Positions 22,537 through 33,372 of a stretch of 64,000 nucleotides of DNA are shown one piece after another. The position numbers and the translations under genes are program-made. Below the pieces are notes generated by a model. The model was not told the origin of the DNA. It made no database searches and was given only the letters and a program-made list of their open reading frames with translations. The stretch comes from Chinchilla lanigera (Eukaryota; Chordata; Mammalia; Rodentia; Chinchillidae): positions 31,660,382-31,724,381 of the forward strand of contig NW_004955415.1 of the NCBI RefSeq assembly GCF_000276665.1, given 5' to 3'. Position 1 is the first letter of the stretch. Every line of letters begins with the position of its first letter.

Positions 22537-23367
22537 TGCCCTAAGAGGCCCCATGGGCCATGCCCTGAATGCAAAGGTGACCACTGGAGATCGGTCTGCC
22601 CTCTGAAGTGGAGGCCCCAGAGCTCAGACCCATGCTACCAGTTAGTCCATCAGGAATGAGAGGGCCCGGGGCATACTCTGCCTTCTCCCTCTGGCCAGAC
22701 CCTCATCTCCATGGAGGAGCCCAGGGTAATCATGACTATGGAGAAACAAGAAAACAGCCTATTGCTAGACACAGGTGAAAGTCTCTTGGTCCTTCTTTTC
22801 AATCCTGGCCTTCCTTCCAGCCATCACACCTCCGTGACAGGAGTCACTGGTGAGGAGGTAATATGCTATTTTTCACAACCCTTAGGCTGTAACTACTTGT
22901 TAGATCCTTCTTACGTATCTCTGTCTTCCTGAGAAACCACTTTGAAGATACCACCATGTATTACAGCAGCCATTGATATTTTCCTACTAATCTATCCATA
23001 ACTCTGTAATGTTTGTATTGTTCCTATCCTATTTCTTAAATGGATGCATGTCTATTATTATATGTTTCCTACAACAACCACTGAGAAAAGTTAATGATTA
23101 TTCAACTGGTCACTCATGTATAGCTCTATTTATTTTCTTTAGAAGCCACTTTGAAGATACCATAGTACAACAACTATTGATAATCTCCTATCTCTTTTGT
23201 CTGTAACTCACTATTTTTTGTCTGTTTTCCTGAGAAACTATCTTGTAGATAACAATATGTAAAACAATAACCATTGATAATTTCCTACCACTTTGCCTGT
23301 AATTTGGTAAGACCCCCCATTATTATGTTATCCTTCTTTTACTCTTTAAAATAAATAAATAAATAAA
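22537..23367 (+). mobile_element. retroposed ERV gag-pro fragment, copy A
   Basis: An old endogenous retroviral fragment. It begins inside a nucleocapsid CCHC knuckle (C-x2-C-x4-H-x4-C near 22565-22600) and continues into a retropepsin-like segment with the LLLDTG active-site motif at about 22762-22780, here followed by Glu where copy B has Ala. No pol follows. Instead there are three diverged repeats starting near 22931, 23141 and 23231 (gagaaaccactttgaagata type), then an (AAAT)n tail. The whole insert is flanked by a perfect 14-bp duplication, aaattctatgttca, at 22523-22536 and 23369-23382. The tail and target duplication show LINE-mediated retroposition of a transcript and exclude integrase. 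The frames are broken, so it is non-functional. Confidence 0.85.
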
Positions 23368-23389
23368 TAAATTCTATGTTCAATCTAGA

Positions 23390-23840
23390 AGTAGTGTTTT
23401 GTTTAAATTCCAAAAATAATCACATCACTCCTGTCCTTAAAACTCTGATACAGGGGTTTCCCAATGACTTTGCAATACAGTGCAAAGCTTATGATGACCT
23501 TCAGTACCCTGCTCTCCTATCCAACCTAGCTCATCCACTTGCTTTGTTTTCTCTAAGTTAGGTTTTCCTGTCTTTTCTCAGCTACTGGAATGCACCAGGC
23601 TTTGCACTGCCTGAGGGACCCTGTGTGTGAAATGTTCTCTCAAATCTCCTCTAAAACTATTGTACAGCCAAACCCCTTGGTTAGCTACCTACAACTCATC
23701 CTTCAGGTTCAAACATTTGTCTCTTTTCAGGAATTTTCCTTGACCTCTTCAAATTATCCTGCTCCACAGTCTCATATCACCCTTGTCAGTATTAATTTAG
23801 AGTCCCTCTTCCCTGCTAGAACAAACAACCACAGGGGCAA
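23390..23840 (+). mobile_element. LINE-2 3' fragment
   Basis: 'tcacatcactcctgtccttaaaactctgat...tttcccaatgactttgcaatacag...aagcttatgatgaccttcagtaccctgctctcc' and 'aattttccttgacctcttc' match the order of L2 3' sequence. The real boundary with copy A is the target duplication at 23369-23382. Confidence 0.7.
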
Positions 23841-23999
23841 GCACTCTATGTATTTCAGCTACACTGTTTCCCCCTATCCAAGGCCCAGTTCATTGAAGGC
23901 ACCCCAATGAAAATGTGCCCCAAAATCAATAGTCCTCAAGAATAATTCAGTACACCAAATCTAAGAATGCATATGCCTACACACACACACACACAATTA

Positions 24000-24769
24000 C
24001 AAAAACCAAATATAAGAATGACTTAAAATATCTGCTCATCGTATAGCATAAATCACAACAGATTTCAGGTGTCTTTAGGAAATAATGCTACTATTTCTAA
24101 AAAGGCAAGAATGTACTCCTTTTAAACACAAACATCTCATCCTTAGAACTAGAACCTGATCTTTAATTTTCCTCCAGTTAACTTTGGCTCATACCTCAGT
24201 AGAAGTGAGCTTCAACCCTTTATTAAAAAGACATTCCATTTATGACCAACCCAATTTCCATTTCTGGCATTATATCACCCTTTTCCTAGAGTCCCATATG
24301 TTTTGCAGATTTGTGGTTCACGAGTTTGGAGTAAGGATGGAGCCACATTGAAAAGAACTAAGTAGTATCATTTTTCCTTGATAATAACATTTGTGGCCTG
24401 GGCAAGGTCGTTTCTTAAAATAGCCTCACACTATAATTAAAAAAAAAAAAAAATCCCGAAGCAAAAGTTGATGCACATAGCCAAAGTAAAAGCTACAAAC
24501 TTAAAAAGTTCACTTAAATAAAAAGGAATGGGAAAGAGAACAGAAGCAAAGCAAACAGTTCTTAAGCTTAAGAATCGCAAATTGTCACCAAAAAAAAAAA
24601 AAATCTATATGGACATAGATATACCGGATCGTCCAGTTCATCCCTTCAGTTTTTAAAATAAATTTGACAAACCGCGCAAATCAATTTGCACATGTAGACC
24701 CTGCCCTAACTTTCAAGCTGCAAAGCGAGGAAATATTATTAAATACCGTATGAAACCTGACAGGCAGGG
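24000..24769. other. AT-rich DNA before CpG island
   Basis: Contains several A-runs (24439, 24588) and no recognised repeat or exon. It would be ZNF333 intron 1 or its edge. Confidence 0.5.
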
Positions 24770-25470
24770 CAGTGCCTCTGCCGCGCACTTTTCCTACACA
24801 TCAGGGAGCACCAGTGAGGACTGAGGCTCGGTGTCACCGCATTCCATAGCTGTAGCGCCCGGACTGGAATTTGGGGCTTCCCTTCCGACAGGACGGCAAC
24901 GCGGTCCCCTGGACTCGGGAGCGAGCGACCCAGCAAGGGGCGCCCAACAGCGAAGCCGACCTGCGCGGGCCGCTCCCGGGGACCAGGATGACCTCGGGGA
25001 AGCAGCACCTCCGCCCAGGTCAGAGTCGTCCTCTGCCAGGCACTCCCCGCCTTCTGGAAGCGAATCACCCCCACCACCCGGGCAGAGGAGCCCCACACTG
25101 CCACGGCCGCCCGCCGCACCGCGCACTTCCGCTTCCGGTCTCGGGGTCCCCCCGGGAGCGGAAGTGGTCAGGACCTGGGCTCGCGGGTCTAGAGTGGCCA
25201 TTACGCAAAGGTGGAAGGATTGACTCACTTTCTCGTCCAGTGTTGGAGGAGAAATTGTAGTTTCCCTTCACGTGGGGTCGAAGCCAGGGCGGGGCCTCGA
25301 ACTGCAGGGACTGTGGAGCTGCAACGGGCCTACGTTCTATGAGCTGAATTTAGGTCTGGTGGGCGGGGGATACATAGGAGTTCGTGCCCTGGAGGGTGGA
25401 GACGAGGCTGCGCTGGGCGGGCGGCGTTGTTCTGGGGGCGGGGCTTGCTGGCAAGCGAGGAGTGCTGGAT
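24770..25470 (-). promoter_or_regulatory. ZNF333: CpG island, probable ZNF333 promoter and exon 1
   Basis: A GC- and CpG-rich block of about 700 bases in AT-rich surroundings, upstream of the start-codon exon. It carries a tandem ETS/GABPA-like motif (acttccgcttccgg at 25125-25138) and another ETS site (gcggaagtgg, 25158-25167), typical of TATA-less housekeeping promoters. A plausible exon-1 donor on the minus strand is GAGAAA|gtgagt, which would end exon 1 at 25229 and place initiation just upstream, near 25250-25350. The exon-1 limits are inference. Open frames across the island are what GC-rich DNA gives by chance. Such islands are often bidirectional, and nothing recognisable starts on the plus strand. 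Confidence 0.65.
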
Positions 25471-25703
25471 AGTTAACTTCTCCTGACCCACGTTTCTGAG
25501 TTTTGTTCCATTGGCTTAATTCAAGTCTCTACAAAGGGAATTACCCTTTGTACGTACGTATACCTATACCTAAGGTGCACATACCTGTACCTCAGGTGGT
25601 TGTTTTTTAGTCTAATTTAAATTAAAAATAGGAGTATATGTTTTATCCTGCAGCTTCTTTTACCAAAAATAAGTTATACAAATCTATTCAAAATAATACA
25701 TTT

Positions 25704-25850
25704 GCCAGGCATGGTGGCTCACGCCTGTAATCCCAGCACGCTGGAAGCTGAGGCAGGAGGATCGTTGTCAGTTTGAGACCAGCCTCGGGTACAAAGTGAG
25801 CTCAAGGCCAATCTGAACGGCATACTGAGATCCTGTCTCAAAAAAGACAA
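25704..25850 (+). repeat. B1-type SINE with duplicated right part
   Basis: 'gccaggcatggtggctcacgcctgtaatcccagcac' followed by two related 'gagaccagcctcgggtacaaagtgagctcaaggccaatctg' segments and an A-rich tail. This right-half repetition characterises the young SINE of this genome. Confidence 0.9.
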
Positions 25851-25904
25851 AAAATAAAAATAAAAGATAATACATAGGTCTCTCTTTTTCTTTTGTTGTT
25901 TCGT

Positions 25905-26020
25905 TTTGTTTTGTTTTTAAGGTAGGGTCTTTCTATGTAGCCCAGGCTGGCCTCGAACTGGCAGCAGTCAACCTGCCTCTGTCTCCCCAGTGCTGGATTA
26001 TAAGTATGCACCACCAAAAA
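25905..26020 (-). repeat. B1-type SINE
   Basis: On the plus strand: 'ttttaaggtagggtctttctatgtagcccaggctggcctcgaactggcagcag...agtgctggattataag'. Confidence 0.85.
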
Positions 26021-26474
26021 TAACAAAATGTATTTGTTATGTCAGTATATCGGAATGGACAATTCTTATTCCATCCCTAAGTTTTTCCCCTTAGAAATAA
26101 TTGTTGTTCCCAAGTCACTAATAATCCATTATACATCAAGCACATGGAGGACACTGAGTAATACACTGGATAAAGATTAAGGGTATATTGCGTTATTGTC
26201 CCAGCAATAGACAAAACAAAGAAACAGCAAAACTCAAAAACAGACTCAGGCATAAATGGACATCTAGTATGTGTTAGTATGTTTCAGTGGGACAAGTAAC
26301 CTGTTGGAAAAACTGGCTGAAGGATTGTTAGATTCCGACTTCACATTGTTCACAGAAAAAAATCCCAGATAGATTATAAATCCAAACATTAACAAAAAGC
26401 TTTAGAATATTAGAAGAAAATATTCCTAAAATTTTTCTTTGTATATTGCAGAGATAGGATATGAACTGAATAGT

Positions 26475-26690
26475 ATAATGGTTAAGAGTCCTGGGTTTTG
26501 GTTCTTACTAGTCAACCAATGAACGACCTAGCCTCTCCATGCCTCAGCTTCCTAAAATGATGACTGAGTGCAATAATAATAGTGAAATGAAGACAGTAAT
26601 GGACTTATACTAAGGACTGAATAACATAATGCATGCCTGTAAAGCATTCATTGTGTCTGACAGGTAATAAATGCTAAATAAACATAGGAT
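26475..26690 (+). repeat. MIR SINE
   Basis: 'ggttaagagtcctgggttttgg...cctctccatgcctcagcttcct...aaagcattcattgtgtctgacaggtaataaatgc' is MIR order. Confidence 0.75.
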
Positions 26691-26839
26691 ATTGTCGTTT
26701 TTTGAGGAGGTAACCAAATGTCAGTAATTTGTTTTTTTATAATCCCCTCTCCCCTAGTTAAAATTGTCCTTGAAATTTGGGGTTCTGTCACTGTTTGATT
26801 TGGTCTGGTTTGGTTTTGAAGTGTTTTGCAGAGTTAGGG

Positions 26840-26905
26840 ATGACACCGAGGACCTTTCTCATGCTAGGCAAGTGCTTTATCACTAAGCTACATCCTTAGC
26901 CTTGG
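26840..26905 (-). repeat. ID-type SINE fragment
   Basis: 'gggatgacaccgaggacctttctcatgctaggcaagtgctttatcactaagctacatcc' is the reverse of an ID element. Confidence 0.65.
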
Positions 26906-27814
26906 CCTTTAATTTTATTTAATCAGTATCTAAATATTGCCATACCAGCTTCTTGTTCTTTATCTGATATCGCTCTTATTTTTAATCTCATCGTTTGTTT
27001 TAAGTTATGTCTTATACCCAGTCCAGCTGGATTTTGGTTTTTAGCAAAGCCTAAAGGTAACTTTCTCCTAACAGAGGAATTTAATTAACTTTTTTTTAAT
27101 GTGATGACCGATATGTGTAATGTACTTTTGCCACTTTATTTTACATTTATGTTTTGTATTCGTTGTGTTTATTCAGTCTATGCTGAGTAAGCCAGTTCTC
27201 TCTACTCTTGTTGTCAATTTGCTTACCCTTTTCTCCAGTATGTTCATTGGGATACATATAAGGTCTTGTCAAAATTAACCTAAAACTGTTATTTAGCATT
27301 GTTTCCTGAGTATTGGTTACACTCTTTAGGAAGTGTGATAAAACATGCAATGACTGTCTAAATTTTTAAAAATTGCTGCAGTAAAAGGCACATTGCTATT
27401 CATCCCCTTTAAAATACTCAGCCTCACTTCAAACACCCTTAACGCATCATTCTTGCCACTTTCTAAAGCAGTCTGGAAGTCCTCTTTCATGTCTTTAGTT
27501 GTGCTGTTGTGGTCTCCTCAGTGTTCTGAGTAAATTGAAAACGTTTACCTTTCATGGTCATTTCACTTTGGGAGAAAACTGTGAGTCAAATGCTGGCAGA
27601 TGCAGTGAATAAGGTAGATAAAGACACACTAAAATGTTTTGATTCGATAGAAATCAATATAAACATTTTGAATTGATTCAGGACCATAAGGCAACCATGC
27701 AAAGATGTCATGAAAGATGACTTCCAGAATAGCTTTAAAAAGTGGCAAGAAGGATGGGATAAGTGTGTTCAAACAGAAAGGGCATTAATAGCAAAGTTTC
27801 TTTTACTGTAATAA
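26906..27814. other. unassigned AT-rich DNA
   Basis: No exon or nameable repeat is seen between the ID fragment and copy B of the gag-pro retroposon. Confidence 0.45.
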
Positions 27815-29010
27815 CTTTTTTTTTAAAAGAATAAAAGAAGGATAACATAATAATAGGGGGCACTTAGCAAATTACAGTCAAAATGGTAGGAAATTATCAA
27901 TGGTTATCGTTTTACATATTATTGTCTACAAAATAGTTTCTCAGGAAAACAAATAGACAAATAATAGTGAGTTACAGACAAAAGAGGTAGGAGATTATCA
28001 AGAGTTGTTGTACTATACTTTGATATCTTCAAAGTGGCTTCTAAAGAAAATAAATAGAGCTATACATGAGTGACCTATTGAAAAATCATTAACTATTCTC
28101 AATGGTTGTTGTAGGAAACACATAATAATAAACATACATCCATTTATGAAATAGGATAGGAACATTACAAACTTTACACAGTTATGGATAGATTAGTAGG
28201 AAAATATCAATGGCTGCTGTAATACGTGGTGGTATCTTCAGAGTGGTTTCTCAGGAAGACAGAGATATGCAAGAGGGACCTATTAAGTAGTTACAGCCTA
28301 AGGGTTGTCAAAAATAGCATATTACCTCCTCACCAGTGACTCCTTTCACTGAGGTATGATGGCTGGAAGGAAGGCCAGGATTGAAAAGAAGGACCGAGAG
28401 ACTTGCACCTGTGTCTAGCAACAGGCTGTTTTCTTGTTCTTCCATAGTCATGATTACCCAGGGCTCCTCGATGGAGATGACAGTCTGGCCAGAGGGAGAA
28501 GGCAGACCATGCCCCAAGCCCTCTCATTCCTGTTGGACTAACTGGTAGCATGGGTCTGAGCTCTGGGGCCTCCACCTCAGAGGGCAGACCGATCTCCAGT
28601 GGTCTCCTTTGCATCCAGGGCATGGCCCATGGGGCTTCTTAGGGCAGTTCCTCTTGAGGTGGCCTGGCTTTTAACAGTGGTAGCAGATGAATGCAGTTGT
28701 CGAGTTCTTCTTGGAGCCCCGGGAATCAGACCTGGGATCTGTTTCTCTTAGTGGTGCAGCAAAAGCAGCTGCTTTTTCTCAGTCTCTTTGTTTTCTCTCC
28801 TTGGCCTCCTCCTCATCATGGCTATAGAATACTGAGGAGGCAATTCTTACTAACATCTCAAGTGAGCTATCTGGGGCAAAAGCCATTCTTTGTAGCTTTT
28901 TCTCTCCAGCTTCCCATTGCTTTGGGACCCCACAACCAGTTAGTGTCCTCTCCCCAACTGTCAGCACAGTCAGCAGGAATCCTGCTGCAGACTTCTCCGG
29001 AGCTACTTTT
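27815..29010 (-). mobile_element. retroposed ERV gag-pro fragment, copy B
   Basis: A longer copy of the same element in the opposite orientation to copy A and very similar by eye throughout the shared part. On the minus strand it starts upstream in gag (about 29010), has two CCHC zinc knuckles (near 28675-28640 and 28625-28585, the first broken by a stop), then the LDTGAS retropepsin motif near 28405-28425, then the same repeated units, and ends in an A-rich run near 27830. The two knuckles plus a protease of gamma-retroviral style point to a class I ERV. It has in-frame stops and no pol or env. A target duplication was not clear. Confidence 0.8.
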
Positions 29011-29407
29011 TATTTTTTATTTAAACATTTCTCATACTTTTTGGTCATGTGTTATATTTTGTATTTATATTTTTAAATCATCCATATTAGTTATACCATA
29101 TTGTGAATTGTAGAAAAACAGGAAGATAATGTCTTCTATTATATGTGTTCCAAAATTTAACAATAGTCTATTCAATACATATATTTGATCTGGAAACTCA
29201 TGTTTTTCAGCTGGAGGAAATTATGTTATTTTCTTAGTTAGTTCCCCCCTCTCTGTGTTTCTGTGTTTTCCTTTCTTTCTGAAATTCCTCAAATTCTTTG
29301 TCTTAGGGTTGCCTTTCTTGGGAGATTGTCAACACTTTATAACTAACCCTTCTGTTCAATTTTTATTTTGACTGACATAATTTTAATTACATCTCTTTTT
29401 TAAAAAA

Positions 29408-29495
29408 TTTGGGCTGGGGATATAGCTCAGCGGTGCAGCACCTACCTGGCAAGCACAAGGTTCTGAGTTCGATTCCCAGTACCAAAAGAAAAAAG
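29408..29495 (+). repeat. ID SINE
   Basis: 'gggctggggatatagctcagcggtgcagc...ggttctgagttcgattcccagtacc' with an A-rich tail. The A box (tagctcagcgg) and B box (ggttctgagttcgattcc) of the tRNA-Ala ancestor are legible. Confidence 0.9.
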
Positions 29496-29496
29496 G

Positions 29497-29785
29497 GTAA
29501 TGAGAATCCCCACCCTGGATGTAGGTGGCACCATTAAGCTTGTAACCTGAATGAATAAAAGAGGAAATGGCAGGCAGGTTGCTTCTGCTTAGGGCTCACT
29601 ACTTTCTGCCTGCCACATCATGGACTGTCTCTCCTCTGCCATCCAACCTTGCCTTGGAGCCATCTGACTATGTCCTGGAACCTCTGTAAACTGTGAACTG
29701 AAATAAGCCTTTCCTCCTTTAACTTGTGGGTGTTAGGCATTTTCTCCCAGCAATGAGAAAGTAACCAAGACAGAGGTCCTGACTC
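29497..29785 (+). mobile_element. MaLR LTR fragment
   Basis: 'gggtaatgagaatccccaccctggatg...' through 'ccttggagccatctgactatgtcctgg...gtgaactgaaataagcctttcc' and 'gtgttaggcattttctcccagcaatg'. Confidence 0.65.
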
Positions 29786-30520
29786 TTTCAGGAAAATACT
29801 TAGAAGAGGTACAGCTGGGTCAAATGGAATTACTATTTTTAGTTTTTTTTACAATTCTCCGTACTGATTTTCATAGTGCTTGTACTAGTTTACATTCCCA
29901 TCACAATGGAGAAAGGTTCTTTTTCCCCACAACCATGTTAACTTTTGCAGTTCCTTTGGGTTCTTGATGATACCCATTCTTTCCGAGGTAAGATGGAATC
30001 TCAGAATTGTTTTGATTTGCATCTCCCTAATGGCCAAAGATGCAGAACATTTTTTCATGTACCTGTTAGCCATTCATGCTTCTTTAGAGGTGTATCTACT
30101 TGCCTGTTTTTTATTGGGTCATTTATTTGGGGAGCTCTAATTTTGTTAAACTCTTTATATATTCTAGATATTAGTCCTCTGAGAACTAGCTGGTAAAAAA
30201 TTTTTCCTATTCTGTAGGTTGTCTGTTCTCTCTGTTGGTTGTTTCTTTTCCTACACAGAAGCTTCTTACTTTGATAAAAGAAAAAAAAACCCTTTTTTGA
30301 TTTTTGGTGTTGTTTCTTGTGGAGTTCGTGTTCTGTACAGAAGTTTTTACCTATGCCTGTGTCTTCAAGAGTTTTACCTATTTTATCTTCAAGAAGATTC
30401 AGTGTTGCTGTTTTTAAATCCATTGACCTTTGATCTATTTTTACTAGGTTTTGGTATAGGGTGGGAGATGTGGGTCTAGATTCATCCTTTTGTGTGTAGA
30501 TAATCGGTTTTCCGGAGGGG

Positions 30521-30555
<35 letters not shown>

Positions 30556-30558
<3 letters not shown>

Positions 30559-30655
30559 GCTGGGGATTTAGCTCAGCGGCAAAGCGCCTGCCTGGCAAGC
30601 GCAAGGTCATAAGTTTGGTTCCCGGTACTGGAGAAAAACCAAAAAAAAAAAAAAA
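30556..30655 (+). repeat. ID SINE, young-looking
   Basis: 'ggggctggggatttagctcagcggcaaagcgcctgcctggcaagcgc...' with an A-rich 3' tail and preceded by a 37-base poly(A) run at 30519-30555. Confidence 0.92.
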
Positions 30656-31449
30656 AATCAGTTTTCCCAGCACCAGCTGTTAATGGGCTATCTTTCCTCC
30701 ATTATGTTTTTGGCCCCTTTGTCAAAAATCAGATGACTGAAAGTACCTGGGGTCATTTCTGCATCTTCCATTCTGTTCTGTTGATTTACATATCTGTTTT
30801 GTGCCGGTACTATGCAGTTTTCATCACTGTAGCCTTATAATATAACTTAAAATTTAGGATTGAAATGCTTTTTTTTAAAAAAAAAGAAATTTTTCCTGCT
30901 TTTGTTCTTTTGGGCCTCTGAATTTTGCAACTTTTTTTTCTAGTTCTCTGAAGAATGCTGTTGGTCTTTTTATAGAGATTGTATTAAATCTATGTATAAT
31001 TTTTGGGAATATGGGTAGTTTGACAATATTATTTCTCCCTATCTAAAAACTTGGGTATCTTTCCATTTTGTGATATTCTCTTCAATCCTTTCTTTTTTTT
31101 CAGAGTCCTAAAATTTTCATAATATAGATCTTTCACTTCTTTGGTTAACCTAACCAAATTCCTAGGTATTGAATTTTTCTGAAACTATTGTGAATGGGAT
31201 TATTTTCCTGATTTCTTTTTTCTTGAGTTCACTGATGGTGTAGAGGAACGCTATTGATTTTTCTGTATTTATTTTGTAACCTGCTACTTTGCTGAATTTG
31301 TTTATTGGTCCTAAGAATCTTTTGATGAAGTTTTTTAGGTCTTCTATGTAAAGTATCATGTCCTCTGCAAATAATGACAGTATGATTTCTTCCTTTTCTC
31401 TTTAAATCCCTTTTATTTCTTTCTCTTAACTGATTACTCTGGCTAAATT

Positions 31450-32030
31450 TCTCTTTTTTAACTTTATTATTTTTTAATTAATTAAGTTTATTGGTACATT
31501 TAGTGTACATAGTTATCAAATTCATCATAAGGAACTTGTACCTGTACATGATATATCTTGATTCTTCTTTTTTCCCATTCCCCTCCTCTCCCTTCAACAC
31601 CACTTCCCCTCCTTATTTACAAAAACTGTTTCCTTTTTTCCCCTTCTAGTCTAGTTTTTTCCTTTTCCCTTCCTTCTTTCCCCCTCCCCACACCCTAGTT
31701 CCCCTTCTCATTTAAACATTTTCTTTCTGTTTCACAATATCTATTATACATTTCCATCCTTATTTACTCTTTCAGTTTCTCACACCAGAGAAACAATGTG
31801 ATATTTACACATGAGTGCCCCATTTATTTCACATAAGAGTATGGTTTAGGAGCCAAGTGTGGTGGCACATGCCTGTAATCCCAGCACTCAGAAGGCTGAG
31901 GCAGGAGGATTGCTGTTAGTTCAAGGCCAGTCTGAACTGCATAGCGAGACCCTGTCTGAAAAAGACAAAAAAAAAAGTATGGTCTCAAGGTGCATTCACT
32001 TACCTAGAAACTTCTCAAGTTTATCCTTCT
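31450..32030 (-). mobile_element. L1 3' UTR fragment inserted in L1 copy 1
   Basis: 'ttttttaattaattaagtttattggtacatttagtgtacatag' followed by pyrimidine-rich 'tcccattcccctcctctccc...' is the reverse of an L1 3' UTR, similar to 33590-33900. It interrupts ORF2 text, so it looks like a nested insertion. A B1 at 31852-31975 lies within it. Confidence 0.55.
31852..31975 (+). repeat. B1-type SINE
   Basis: 'gccaagtgtggtggcacatgcctgtaatcccagcactcagaag...' ending 'gagaccctgtctgaaaaagac'. Confidence 0.9.
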
Positions 32031-32269
32031 GTGTGGCTGAGTAGTATTGTGTAAAAAACCTATATTGAGTACTCTCTGGAGCAGGAGTCATGAAGGTGGG
32101 CAACTTTGTCTTTTTTCCTTAAATTTAGAGGGAGTGCTTCCAGCTTGTCCCAGTCAGTATTATGTTGATGGTACATTTGTCATAAATAGCTTCTATCAGC
32201 TTGAGATAACATCCTTCTATATCTATTTTTTGTCATGGCTTTAATAATAAGTGGGTGTTGGGGTTTTTA

Positions 32270-32425
32270 TTTTAAAGAGAAAAAAATCAATAAAAATAAT
32301 GATACAGACTTCAAACCAAGATAATAGGAAATTAACAATGGTAATTATATTGTGTATTGTTATCTTCAAAGTAGTTGCTCAGATTACAAGATATAGGTAT
32401 GTAAAATTGATCAAACAATATAAGC
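32270..32425 (-). repeat. fragment of the gag-pro retroposon's repeat unit
   Basis: On the minus strand this reads 'gagcaactactttgaagata...taccattgttaatttcc', the same unit that is tandemly repeated at the 3' ends of the two gag-pro retroposons. It sits inside antisense L1 sequence and ends on the same 'tctctttaaa' sequence. Confidence 0.6.
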
Positions 32426-32579
32426 ACTAACTGTTCCTTTCAATGAACTAATAGAAATTAGTAATATAATTAGTTATCTTATATATATATATTTATATAT
32501 ATATTTTCTTTTCCCTTCCTTCTTTTCTCCTTTCCCCCATCCCAGTTGTTCTTTTCTTTTGACCAGTTTCTTTCCCTTT

Positions 32580-32705
32580 CATGATTATTTTATTTTTGAG
32601 GCTAGGTCTCACTGTGTAGTTCAGGCTGGCCTTGAACTCTCAGCGAATTTCCTGCCTCAGCCCCCTGAATGCTGGGATTACAGGCATGTGCTGCCATGCC
32701 CAGTT
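32580..32705 (-). repeat. B1-type SINE
   Basis: Plus-strand text 'gaggctaggtctcactgtgtagttcaggctggccttgaactctcagc...gctgggattacaggcatgtgctgccatgccc'. Confidence 0.9.
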
Positions 32706-33278
32706 TGGATGTTGGATTTTGTCAGAAGCTTTTTCTATTAAGATGATCATGTGGTTTTTGTCCTTGCTTATGTTTATGTGAGGTATTACTCTTATTGATT
32801 TATGTAAGTTGAACTATTCTTGCTTCCCTGGGGATAAAGCCAACATGGACTAGTGTATAATCTTTTTGATTAATTTTCCAGTATCTTGTTGAAGGATTTT
32901 GCATCTAGATTCATTTAAAATATTAATCTGTAGATTTATTTTTGGCATATCACAGTTCAGTTTTGCTATCAGTAATGCAGCTTCTAGGAATGATTTTGGT
33001 GGTGCTATTTCTCTTTCAATGTTATGGAAGAGTTTGAGGAGTTGTGACGTTAGATTTTCCCTGAAATTCCTATAGACTTCTGGAGTGAATCCATCAGGTC
33101 CTGAGCTTTCCTTGGGAGGGATTTTATGCTATCACTATTTCACTGCTGCTGTTGGCCTATTTGGGGTTTTTATATATTCTTCTCTCAATTTTAGTAATTC
33201 ATATGTGTCTAGGAATTTCTCCATTACTTCTAGGTTCTCCAATTTATTGGAATATAAGTTTTAAAAATAGTTTCCTAG

Positions 33279-33372
33279 GGCCTGGGCTATAGCTGAGTGG
33301 TAGGGCACTTGCTGAGCTTGTGTGAGGCCCTGGATCCAATCTCCAGTACCGCACAAAAACAAAAATTAAAAG
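33279..33372 (+). repeat. ID SINE, diverged
   Basis: 'gggcctgggctatagctgagtggtagggcacttgctgagcttgtgtgaggccctggatcc...cagtaccgc'. Confidence 0.85.

Noticed and set aside
24739..25260. Long overlapping open frames on both strands at the first CpG island
   Set aside because: GC-rich DNA lacks stop codons by chance; frames mirror each other and no domain is recognisable.
29408..29495. tRNA-Ala-like sequence with A and B boxes
   Set aside because: It is an ID SINE with an A-rich tail and many sister copies in the window; it is not a true tRNA gene.
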